A DNA stretch of 64,000 nt. It comes from Yponomeuta sedellus (Eukaryota > Arthropoda > Insecta > Lepidoptera > Yponomeutidae). The DNA is taken from contig OW203730.1 in the NCBI GenBank assembly GCA_934045075.1, positions 8,708,192-8,772,191 of the forward strand. The letters are read 5' to 3'. The notes beneath the pieces were generated by a model, which saw only the letters and a program-made list of their open reading frames with translations, was not told where the DNA came from and did no database searches. Made by a program: the position numbers and the translations under genes. This document shows, in pieces, positions 43,296 through 53,547 of the stretch (position 1 is its first letter; the number at the start of each line of letters is the position of its first letter).

Positions 43296-43915
43296 CGGCC
43301 TCGGTGGCGCACTCGGTGACGCTTCTATAATAAAATCCCTGAAGATATATTAAGCTTGCCTGAATCGCGGTTCAAAAAATATGTTAAGCACACTTTGTGC
43401 CAAAAGGGCTACTATAACATAAAGGATTATTTAGATGACAATGAGGTCTGGAATGAAAGCCAGTACAATGTATGAGTTCTATGTTCAAAATAATTATGTA
43501 AACTATGTTAATTAAGGACTTTTGAAAAGACTAAGTTAGGAGTTTTTTTGTCCATTTTTTCTCCTAAATGATCTAGATTTTGAAATGGACACCTAGTTTG
43601 AATTGTAACGTTCATTAAGCCGCAGTTTCTGTGCTACTTTGAATAAAACCTTTTCATTTCATTTCATTTCATTTCAGTGGTTTGGCACGCTGACTGTAAA
43701 TCGAAGGTCTCGGGTTCGATCCCCGGCCGGGTCAAACTAGGAAAACGAACTTTTCTAGTTTGTCTCGGGTCTTGGATGTTGCCTATGTATTTATTGTATT
43801 AATCTATCGTCGAGTTAGCACCTATAACACAAGTCATTTAGTTGTACTTAGTTTAGGGCTAACGAGATCTGTGTTATATGTCCATAAATATTTATTTATT
43901 TATTCTTTTGTTATT
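43296..43915 (+). mobile_element. SINE-C copy 3, split by a LINE 3' end
   Basis: The head starts GGCCTCGGTGGCGCA at about 43300 and is interrupted. It resumes at about 43675 as CAGTGGTTTGGCACGCTGAC with B-box GGGTTCGATCCCCGGCC and the full body to TTATTTATTTATT at 43900-43915. The break lies inside the tRNA-like A-box region. Confidence 0.85.
43321..43674 (+). pseudogene. CR1/Jockey-like LINE 3' end inserted in SINE-C
   Basis: The ORF2 C-terminal phrase GYYNIKDYLDDNEVWNE is readable, followed by the same 3' UTR as 24606-25043 and a TTTCATTTCATTTC tail. It is 5' truncated, as is usual for LINE insertions. It shows what the 24.6-kb copy looked like before the mariner landed in it. Confidence 0.8.
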
Positions 43916-44394
43916 TTCAAGGTGAGATTTTTATATTATTACGTAATACTTTGTCAGACAAATTTATCCAAGGATTGAACAATCCGCCTTAAAAATCCGG
44001 TCAAGACCGAGTCTGCCTCGTGCACTGAGGATTCCGTACCATAACACAGTCTCGCGTCGGGTGGTACATAGAACTAACATTAATTTAAATTGACAGTGCA
44101 CTTAGTAAATTATTTGGTGAGTTCGACTCGTACATAGCCGTTGTTTATTACCATTTTTAGGTACGAGCATTATTACACATTAGAACGCCTGTTTATTGTA
44201 TTATTTTTTGAATGAAAGAAAATCCATATTATTAATAAAATTTTACTATTTGTTAGATAATGCATAATACATATACTGTGAAAATTTCAACTAACTACCT
44301 ATTATGGTTCCAGAGATAGAGCTCATTAGTCATCGGTTTAGTTATAATTTTTAAACATAATATTTAACTGTAATTTAAATAGTTTTTTTTTTAA

Positions 44395-44480
44395 GTAAGA
44401 CAGGTTACACTTCACCCCAATCACGTCTGATGGTAAGCGAAGACGGGGTCTACGACGTAACGTGCTTACCTGTTAAATGC
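44395..44480 (+). repeat. Short repeat ACAGGTTACA ... TCACG-CTGATGG
   Basis: GACAGGTTACACTTCACCCC, AATCACGTCTGATGGTAAGC and CGTGCTTACCTG. Recurs near 47092-47160. Confidence 0.5.
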
Positions 44481-45169
44481 CGGTTAATTCTACTTTAAAA
44501 AACACCTAGGTTATATGTAGCTATAGTTATAGTTACCAGGTTATAGTCGCAGGTTTTTGTACTCTTTACCTCAGTTTTACAGAAATATTTTTTTTACGAA
44601 AGCGACTCCAAAATAGTAAAAAAATACTGTACTTTCGCTCGAAAAAATACCAATAATTAGTTTGGTATAAATAATATTAGGCATTTTAATAATTCGGAGT
44701 CAGTTTTATAACAGTAGTGGTTTGTATTGATGTCTAGAATAAATCTCTTTAGTTTCACCGAATCTTTCTGAAACATCGTGTATTTTACACTTAATAGAAC
44801 TCAAGTCAAAAAGAGTTTTATTCAAAATAGCACACAGGTTCGGTTTACTGAGCGTTACAAGTTAAACTAGGTGTCACTTCAAAATCTAAATCATTTTGGA
44901 GAAAAAATGGACAAAAAAGCTCCAAGAACGCCAGTCATTAACCAACTACACACATACACAAAAGCGGCATCCGTTTTCATGTTCGTTCTATAAATATACA
45001 GCCACATAATGACTCAGTATTGGACAAACACCACCAAACGTTTTCTTTGCTAAACTATTCAGCAGCTACCAACGTAAACGCGAATAGTGTATTTAATCCT
45101 ACATTATTTGATACGACGATACTATTAAAAATCAATACAAACTGGTCTAATCACGATTATTTATTAGGT
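44481..45169. other. Noncoding DNA, nothing recognised
   Basis: AT-rich, no protein similarity or bounded repeat seen. Confidence 0.45.
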
Positions 45170-45236
45170 AAAACGTAATTGCGTTAACCTTCGACGTTTT
45201 GACAGCGTTGCAGTTGCCGTGGTCAATCTATAAGTA
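45170..45236 (-). repeat. GCCGAAACGTCGG-type repeat, reverse copy
   Basis: GTAAAACGTAATTGCG, CTTCGACGTTTTGACAGCG and TTGCAGTTGCCGTGGTC are the complement of 15600-15660. Confidence 0.6.
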
Positions 45237-45238
45237 TA

Positions 45239-45882
45239 CAGGGTGTCTCATTCAAATCGGTCAGTATGAGAAAGTCTGAAACTATAAGACATACGAAGAT
45301 CTGTTCTGAGGAACCATGTCATCGATTTTAATAACAAGAAAAACTGCATTCATACATTTTAAAAAACATCTGTACTCCGTTCGGGAATCGAACCCGGTTG
45401 TTTTGAAAAAAAAAAAACCTACACTATTTCTATTTAGATATCGATTGTGTAGGTCTTAAGCAGTAAATGTCTGTATGAAACATGATGAATAAAATGCATT
45501 GTTTTCATACAAAATGCAATCGTAAGATCGTTACCTAAACGTGTTGAATATTGTATTAAAAAGTCGGTGGTCACTTCGAGCACCTTCTAAAATAAATTAA
45601 AGTATGTGAAAACAATGCATTTTATTCATTTTAGACATCATGTTTCATACAGACATTTACTGCTTAAGACCTACACAATCGATATCTAAATAGAAAGAGA
45701 GTAGATTTTTTTTTTCAAAACAACCGGGTTCGTTTCCCGAAAAGAGTACAGATGTTTTTTAAAATGTATGAATGCAGTTTTTCTTGTTATCAAAATCGAT
45801 GACATGGTTCCTCAGAACAGATCTTCGTAAGTCCTATAGTTTCAGACTTTCCCATACTGACCGATTTGAATGAGACACCCTG
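45239..45882. mobile_element. 644-bp foldback element with ~272-bp arms and TA flanks
   Basis: The left arm 45239-45510 starts CAGGGTGTCTCATTCAAATC; the right arm 45604-45882 is its near-complete complement ending GATTTGAATGAGACACCCTG. The central spacer is about 93 bp. TA at 45237-45238 and 45883-45884 in TATACAGGG ... CCCTGTATA. Each arm contains GGGAATCGAACCCGG-like sequence resembling a tRNA B-box. No coding capacity. Confidence 0.9.
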
Positions 45883-45997
45883 TATATGAGCTTCGCAAGT
45901 CATTAAGAAATACCGACACAAACTGCACTGTGCATATATCCAAAATATCTCGAACGACGACATAACATACATATAATTCCTAACTAATATAAAATTT

Positions 45998-46342
45998 TAA
46001 AAACCTATTTAGAGGCTAAAAATTAATGTATAATCATGTGGGTACAGCGATATCTTTCCGATGTAAAACCTAACTGCAAAGTAGGTAGTCGGGGCTGTAA
46101 GTGATGCAATCTACTTCAGCCAGATGTCGCTGCCTGTACATAATACAGAGAATAGTGTAAAGAGGTTCGAAATTTCACTGATGCCGGTGAGTCGCCTATT
46201 AGCTCAGTTGGATAGAGCGCTGGCACGGATAGCCAGAGGTCGCGGGTTCGAATCCCGGCATGGGTGGAATTTTTAGCCTCTAAATAAGTTTTTGAAATTG
46301 TCCTTAGCACGGGTTAGTGCATTAAAAATAAAAATAGTATAA
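45998..46342 (+). mobile_element. SINE-A copy 7, full, core in sense, 13-bp target duplication
   Basis: Flanked by TAATATAAAATTT at 45985-45997 and 46343-46355. The order is: left inverted repeat AAAAACCTATTTAGAGGC, leader (GTGGGTACAGCGATATC, GTAGGTAGTCGGGGCTG), sense tRNA-like block 46194-46266, right repeat, and tail TTAGCACGGGTTAGTGCATT with the A-rich end. The tRNA block folds well: D-stem GCTC/GAGC, anticodon stem CTGGC/GCCAG, loop ACGGATA, T-loop TTCGAAT. It has C instead of U before the putative GGA anticodon, plus mismatches at both acceptor ends, so it is tRNA-derived rather than a working gene. Confidence 0.9.
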
Positions 46343-46355
46343 TAATATAAAATTT

Positions 46356-47294
<939 letters not shown>

Positions 47295-48616
47295 CTGGGT
47301 GGCGCAAAAGTAAAGACCCTATTTGGTTCAGCTATAACATTTTTTCAAAATTAGAAAACTAGATTTAGGTTTTTTTAAATGTATATTTGTGCCATTAAAT
47401 TTCGTACCATTAGGATTTAAAGATGATGTCTTTTAAATGGTGACCTCCACAGTTGATACACATTTGAGCCCTATTTATGACATTTTGCATAACTTGCCGT
47501 AACACTTCCTGCGATATGTTCGTTATTTCTTGACGAATGTTTTCTTTTAGAGCTTCGAGAGTCTGTGGCTTGTTCACATACACCCGAGATTTCAAGAAAC
47601 CCCAAAGAAAGAAGTCTGGACTGGTCAGATCGGGTGATCTTGCAGGCCAAGGCAAATCGCCAAAACGAGAGATAACTCGGCCTGGAAAAGCGTCCCTCAC
47701 TAAGTCCATAGTGTCGCGCGCTGTGTGTGCCGTAGCGCCGTCTTGTTGAAACCAGATGTGCTCCAGCCCCAATTCGTCCAAACTGGGTATCAAAAACTCA
47801 CGTAACATGGTTCTGTAGCGTTCTCCAGTGACAGTTATCGCATTGCCTCCAGCGTCTTCGAAAAAATAGGGTCCGATCACTCTGTCAACACAGATGCCAC
47901 ACCATACAGTAACTTTTAGTGGGTGTAGAGGTGTTTCTTGAATAATGCGCGGATTATCAGTGCCCCAGAACCGAGTATTCTGCTTATTGACATGCCCTGA
48001 GAGATGGAAATGCGCTTCGTCACTCATAACCAATTTTGAAGGAAAATCATCCTCTTCAAGGTTGAGGTTTATGACGCGCTGGCAGTAATCTAGACGAGCT
48101 CGGTGGTCAGCAGGCAGCAGCTGATGAGTCATTTGAGTTTTATACGGGAACATCTTTAAGTCTTTCACCAAAATACGCTGCAGGGTCCGTCTGGAAATGC
48201 CCAATTGCGTGGCACGTCGTCTCGTTGATGTTTCTGGACACTCTTCCACATCTTCGCGCACAGCATCGATATTTTCAGCTGAACGGCCTGTTCTTGGTCT
48301 CCCAGACTTAGGTCTATCCAATGTTGAGCCAGTTGCTTCAAGGCGTGTGGCAAAGCGTCGAATTGTGCGACCAATCGGTGCCGGACGGTGGGGAAATCGT
48401 CGACGAAATTCACGTTGTGTTCTTATCACTGATGAATTATTCCGTAAGAACATTGACACAATTATTCCACGTTCTTGGGGAGTAAAACGATCCATGTTTA
48501 TTTTCAGTGTATTTTACATTTGTTCACTACACAATTTTCAACAACAGAATGACAGAAAATGTCATATAAAAAAAATAAAAGTATTTTCTTTAGTGCCAGT
48601 ACTTTTGCGCCACCCA

Positions 48617-48617
<1 letters not shown>
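47295..48617 (-). mobile_element. Intact-looking DD41D mariner-like transposon
   Basis: Ends CTGGGTGGCGCAAAAGTA at the left and its exact 18-bp complement at the right, flanked by TA on both sides within a TA microsatellite. Length 1323 bp, with one uninterrupted 361-codon transposase on the - strand. Ends, target and gene are all present, so it may be a recent or still mobilisable insertion. Confidence 0.92.
47410..48495 (-). CDS. Mariner-family transposase, DD41D type
   Basis: A 361-residue protein, full length for the superfamily. Residues 1-110 hold paired helix-turn-helix DNA-binding regions (TPQERGIIVSMFL ... RTIRRFATRLEATG; SRRTLQRIL) separated by a GRPR-like linker (KSGRPRTGR, 63-71). 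The catalytic triad is D159 (VMSDEAHFHLSG), D252 (FQQDGATAH) and D294 (SPDFFLWGFLKSR), with 41 residues between the last two. This spacing is reported for rosa/Visitor-type mariners rather than the DD34D of classical mariner. Start choice: ATG at 48493-48495 opens MDRFTPQERG in a typical position, 122 bp inside the right TIR. It would bind the 18-bp TIRs and move the element by cut-and-paste into TA. No frameshift or missing catalytic residue is seen. Distinct from the dead DD34D mariner at 25-27 kb. Confidence 0.95.
   Translation of the reverse strand: MDRFTPQERGIIVSMFLRNNSSVIRTQREFRRRFPHRPAPIGRTIRRFATRLEATGSTLDRPKSGRPRTGRSAENIDAVREDVEECPETSTRRRATQLGISRRTLQRILVKDLKMFPYKTQMTHQLLPADHRARLDYCQRVINLNLEEDDFPSKLVMSDEAHFHLSGHVNKQNTRFWGTDNPRIIQETPLHPLKVTVWCGICVDRVIGPYFFEDAGGNAITVTGERYRTMLREFLIPSLDELGLEHIWFQQDGATAHTARDTMDLVRDAFPGRVISRFGDLPWPARSPDLTSPDFFLWGFLKSRVYVNKPQTLEALKENIRQEITNISQEVLRQVMQNVINRAQMCINCGGHHLKDIIFKS

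Positions 48618-48710
<93 letters not shown>
48618..48710. repeat. (TA)n tract, right of transposon
   Basis: About 92 bp of uninterrupted TA dinucleotide, ending at TGTGACAAATGC. Confidence 0.95.
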
Positions 48711-48713
<3 letters not shown>

Positions 48714-49447
48714 GACAAATGCTGAGTCGGGTCCTTTCACAAACGCAGTGCACTGATATTCCTTGCATGTTTCTTTTTAATCTAAAATTAATAATCCTGT
48801 ACATTGTATGTATATTCTGTCATTGTACTGTGTTTTAAGTGAATAAATTATTTCAATTCCATTCAATAATTTTATTTATTTATTTAAAGCTCTTGCTGCG
48901 CCGACGCACGTGATATTACGCTTAATTGTTTTGTCGTAATTTGCAAACAGATGCCGATACGCATAACAAAAATGTGTTTATGTAAATAAACTAGTAAAAT
49001 ATTTAGTAAATTAAACCAATAACAACTTATCCTCAACACCCCTCCAATATCTCCTAGTTGGTAGAAGTATTTTTTCTGATACGACTTTTAAAGGTCCTTT
49101 CGTCCGCATTAGCTCGATACATTTATTTCATATATTTTTCTTCCTTTCTATATGTCTATTCCAACGAAATATTCATTTATCAATTCTAGTCAGGATATCT
49201 CAGGATATACTAGTCATCTTTAGGATTGTAAGATTAATACGAAGTATAAATTATCACCACGCAAATTATTAAAAGTGGCGATGTGTCATTTAACTAATGC
49301 AAATCGAGTATTTAAGTATGTAAAATGTCATGGAAAATTATTTGAGATATTGTACGTAGTTCATTTGAATCCGGATTAACTTATCTGATTTTTGTCAGAT
49401 TCGAATGAGGTGTAGTGCTTACGAAAGTTCTAATTCGAAAATATTGT
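48711..49447. other. Noncoding DNA
   Basis: GTGTTTTAAGTGAATAAATT then TTTATTTATTTA near 48830-48885 looks like a retroelement 3' end. No gene is seen. Confidence 0.4.
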
Positions 49448-49498
49448 AGTTCGTTTATCAAGTAAATTTATCACATAAATTTACTTGATAAACGAACT
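49448..49498. repeat. Perfect 23-bp hairpin
   Basis: Arms 49448-49470 and 49476-49498 (core GTTCGTTTATCAAGTAAATT) are exact complements with a 5-nt loop TCACA. Confidence 0.9.
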
Positions 49499-49677
49499 TT
49501 ATGCTTCGTTGATACTTCTGCCTGTTATCGCTTAAACATGACTGTAAGTGATGAATGCAAACAAGTACGAGACTTGAGGCTTGATCACTAACTTTGACTT
49601 CCGAGGACATTTTTACATACATTTACTCAACGGCTAATCAACATCAATATTTCTGCTGCAAAGTCAGTTATAATATA

Positions 49678-50010
49678 AAGGCGCGTATAGACATCGCGAG
49701 GCGTGCGTCGCGAATAGTTCGTCAAGCACGCCTCATCCTGAGGCATACGACGTTACATTTTTGCATGCGTCCCGAACAAAACACGCTGAAGCTGAGCATG
49801 CAAACAACCGCCGGTAAGGAGAGATGCGCAGATTGCTGCTGCTGCCTTTATAGTGCGGCCGTTCTGTCCACACGGAGCGCACGGCTCATATTGAGGCCGC
49901 GTTCGTAACGATCGTTTGACGCGAATGCTCGCTGTGAGCGTACACGTCCACACAGCGCGAAGCATGCGAGACGAACCATTCGCGACGCTAGCCTCGCTAT
50001 GTCACGCCTT
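49678..50010. mobile_element. GC-rich MITE-like element
   Basis: AAGGCGCGTATAGACATCGC at the left and, reading inwards from the right, AAGGCGTGACATAGCGAGGC. Both then continue GTCGCGAAT and GTTCGTC. About 333 bp, far more GC-rich than its surroundings, with many CGCG/GCGC. The long frames inside it come from base composition. Transposon class undecided (hAT-like by style). Confidence 0.65.
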
Positions 50011-50097
50011 AACACGAAAGCCTTGTTCACGAATGAACAAGAACGTAGTGAACACGAATATCAAACACTTTGTTCGTTAGAGATGCATGTCATGATC

Positions 50098-50420
50098 ATC
50101 AACCCTTTATGTCCCCACCGAGGGGCACGAGTCTCTTCCCTGAGGAAAGTATAGGCCATACTCCACCACGGGGGCCAAATCCGGATTGGTGGAGGCTTGC
50201 AGACTAGTGACTGGTCTTACTGTCAGAAGTTTTCAAGCCGCCCTATGGCCTCTGGCTTGGCTTAACGACTGCCATCTATCAACTGCTTAACCTACCTTGC
50301 GAAACCACTCTGAAAAATGCCACTTGCGATAGTCATAGACGGTTTACTCATCCATGCACTGAACGCGCCCTGTGTTGCTTGACCTTCGTGATCATTTAAG
50401 ATCACTCAGGCAGTCGGGGC
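50098..50420 (-). repeat. Repeat E, copy 7 (long form)
   Basis: ATCAACCCTTTATGTCCCC, GGCCATACTCCACCACGG, GGTCTTACTGTCAGAAG and CGTGATCATTTAAGATCACT are the reverse of the family order. Confidence 0.75.
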
Positions 50421-52930
50421 TACGAGCGAGAGATGTATGTGGCGATCCCAAAATTATTATGTACCTAGATTGACAGAATGTTTTTAATCGAATTTCTTCC
50501 AATTTTTATATTTTTTATTTGCTAATTTAAGTTCACACGTAGGAATCAAATGTCCTGTGTTCGATGTTAGTTTTGTTCGTTGGTGAGTATAGAGCTGTAC
50601 AGTCCACGCGTGTTCACGTTGATGTGTTGTCAACGTTATTCCATTACCTGTTGGTACCTAAAAGGTCCAAGGCGAAGCGGTCGTTTTGTAGCTTTTATTT
50701 AATAGAACCGTAGCTGTTCCTGTTTAATTTTGCCAGAGTGGGAGCGCCGAAATAAGTCTGGGGCACCTACTATGGGCGGTAAAAAGACGACCTAACTAAA
50801 ACGTGTTTCGGGCAAAGTTAAGATTGATTATTTTTGGGTTTTAATTAAAATCTGTAGTTCGCGTGCATTTCTTTTATCATACCCGAAATTTATTTTAACA
50901 TTTCCAGTTTCTAGAGCTTTAGAATATTTTCAATTACTTTACTACATATAAAATAAAAATCCGAGCTTCGCAGTTTACGTAAATGTGTCGAATAAAACGT
51001 AAAGGCTAAATATAGGTCATGTAAATAGGCGTTTATAGCCATTTAAAAATGTTCCCGCACCGGCCAACTAATAGACAAAGGTTACTCAAGATCTCCAACC
51101 AAACTCAACTTACAAACCTTTTCTCTAACTTTTTAGTAGTACCTATCTTTATACTACAGGCGTATGGTATATTTTCGGTTTACAAGCTGTCAACCGTAGT
51201 AGGCCTTCCAAGCCATTAAGGAACGCTGAAAGTTGAAAGTGCAACGTTGTCAGTTACCTGCCAATTACCAACTGCCAGTAGACAGGCGTGTGTTCGACAC
51301 TCCTCCTTGGAAATGTTGTGCTGTTACTTACCTTAAACTGTTGCAGTTACTTACCTTAAGACTGACTACCCAAAATATAGAGTAACCTATTTTGGGGGTT
51401 TCCACTATTTTTGTTTACTTTTATGACTATAAAGTTTTTGGTATTGTTGGTATTTGAATTGTATTTTATTGTGACTTGCCATGGTGTTATTTGATGATTG
51501 AGCGGAATTAGGTTGGGCTTATTGTTACGGTGAAAATAAAGTGTAGTTTTATTTAGATTCACTGTATTTCTATAAACTTAAATTTGATTTAACGCTAACT
51601 GAAAGGCGTTGGGAACCATAGTACAGGATCTACTTAGTTTGGTTTGGCTAAAAATTTACCTACACTTCATATCTAAGTCAACCTGTAAATTAGCATAACT
51701 TTACACGAATACCGATGTTTGGTGCTCAATAAAAATCTTCACCTACTACCATGGCATGTGCTCTTGCAGTGCAGCGCTTTCTGTCGGCTAGAAGTATTAT
51801 TCTCACATTTTGCGCTTACTCCTATAAAATAATAATAGGCTTATAATAGATGTCGCTCATTTTTTTTATGTTGCCTCCATAACATAGGTGTCTTACTGCA
51901 GGGCACAGGCTATCCCCATTTTAGACAAAGATTTTCGGCCATTTTCTACCTCTGAGCATCCCGCAAGACTTTGTCGGCTCAAGAATTTAAAAACCAAAAA
52001 GTTCAGCGAAGATTTGTCGACGACGATTAAGACAAGTAGCAATCCATGGTCTCATTGTATCCTTTTAAGATAAACACATGAGTCAGTGTCTCATTTCAAC
52101 AACAGACTGCCTTTGTTAGTTTGCTTCATGAATAAACAACAATGAAATAACGTTCTAAACTGATCAAATGAAGAGCCAAATGCACGTTTCACGTGTTTGT
52201 ACAGTATATAGGTTAGTCCTAGACACGCTGACGTTTAATTGCAAAATCGATTTGTGCAGTAAGTATCATGCTGCCATCAAGTGCGGCAGCGAAAGTTGCG
52301 AACAATGGACTTCGCTTGAGCTTGCATTTGGTACAGCTATCTTTCTTTGTCTGCTTGTGAGATGTGCTGAGGCCTGAGCTTGGTTGTCGAGTTCTGTTAG
52401 CGTTGGATTACTTACATGACTTATTTCTCTGAAAATAATGGCGCTTGCAAACTATGCACAACAGCTTTTGTAAGTTTAGGGCACGAGTACATACTCGTAC
52501 GTCAGCGTTTAAGCGCTCTTGTTGCGATTAGTAAAGGGCGTTTACTCAATCATTATATTATGCATAGTAGTAGGTATCTAGACCTAGTGTACGCTGCTAC
52601 ATAGGTTAAAAGAAAAAGAACACTTTTTTATGTAGGTTATATGTGTCCTACTACGTTCTTCGTGATATCTGTTCAGGCATTTGAATCTTAGGTGTTGTAA
52701 ACGTCTTTGTATTAGTTATGAGAAACGCCAAGACGGTCAAAATGTGGCTCCTGTAGAATGCGATGTGCTCTGGGGCTTTTTTAACTCCTAGTGTTCCTGC
52801 TGAGCCAGCTGCTGGAATCCAACCTCTAAAGTACAGCCAGCTAAGACTGATCTTCTGTGGATACCGCATGCTCCTATTAAATTATACTATATATAACTAT
52901 ACATAATCGTACTCCTTTTAAATTATACTA
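50421..52930. other. Noncoding DNA, nothing firm
   Basis: No gene-like frame with recognisable motifs. The sequence immediately before the LTR carries a short direct repeat, TTAAATTATACTA, at about 52877 and 52918. Confidence 0.45.
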
Positions 52931-53409
52931 TGTAACAAGAGAACTATTTGCGCATGGGCCCGAATACTTTCTCGCTCGCACACAGACTATCGTTCTCACT
53001 CGTCGCCCTTCCACTGCGCCCCACCAACAAGCAACGGCCGCCAGAGCCCAATATAAGGAGCCGCACCGCATCATGAAGATCACTTAGCTAGCGACCGCGC
53101 TGGACAAGACAGGCTTAACTGCTGGTCTATCTAGTAACGTCTGGACTAGGGCTCAACTAGAAGACTGCGCTGGGCAGGACCGGCTTTACTGCTGGTCTAA
53201 CCAGTAACGTCAGGTTAGGGACACTAGACGCGACCAGCTTAACTGCAGGACCTCTAGTGATTTCTCACAGTATCTATAGGGACAGCAATGTCTGTCAAAA
53301 CATATGTCGATAGGAAAAACCTGCCTATGTACAGTTATATGTAAAACGAATCAATACAAGGATTTACTTCTGCTACTCAATTGGCGTTTTCACTTAACCA
53401 CCCCCTTCA
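52931..53409 (+). repeat. 5' LTR (479 bp)
   Basis: Begins TGTAACAAGAG and ends CCCCCTTCA. CAATATAAGGAGCC (about 53050) is the only TATA-like box. The downstream half contains two diverged direct repeats of about 70 bp (GCGCTGGACAAGACAGGC and GCGCTGGGCAGGACCGGC, each followed by TTACTGCTGGTCTA-type sequence and AGTAACGTC) and a third partial one. Confidence 0.97.
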
Positions 53410-53411
53410 AG

Positions 53412-53425
53412 TGGCGCCCAACGTG
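53412..53425 (+). promoter_or_regulatory. Primer binding site, lysine-tRNA type
   Basis: TGGCGCCCAACGTG lies two bases after the LTR. This matches the 3' end complement of tRNA-Lys used by many retroelements (family knowledge). It primes minus-strand DNA synthesis. Confidence 0.85.
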
Positions 53426-53475
53426 AATTACCTAAAAGCGACAAACCGTCCGACAAGTCTTCACTACCTACTGGA

Positions 53476-53514
53476 ATGACAACCAATCCGAAATTAATAA
53501 ATAAACAGGTATAA
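53476..53514 (+). other. Short upstream open frame in the leader
   Basis: ATG followed by 11 codons and TAA lies between the primer site and the gag start. Whether it affects gag translation is unknown. It may be chance. Confidence 0.3.
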
Positions 53515-53547
53515 GGCGAGGGTAGTTCGAAATCCACGAACGACAAT

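Noticed and set aside
46194..46266. A genuine tRNA gene
   Set aside because: The block folds like a tRNA but has C instead of U before the anticodon, mismatches in the acceptor and T stems, and recurs inside about ten interspersed copies with target duplications.
49594..50030. Overlapping Arg/Ala-rich frames
   Set aside because: They lie in a GC-rich MITE where stop codons are rare on both strands.
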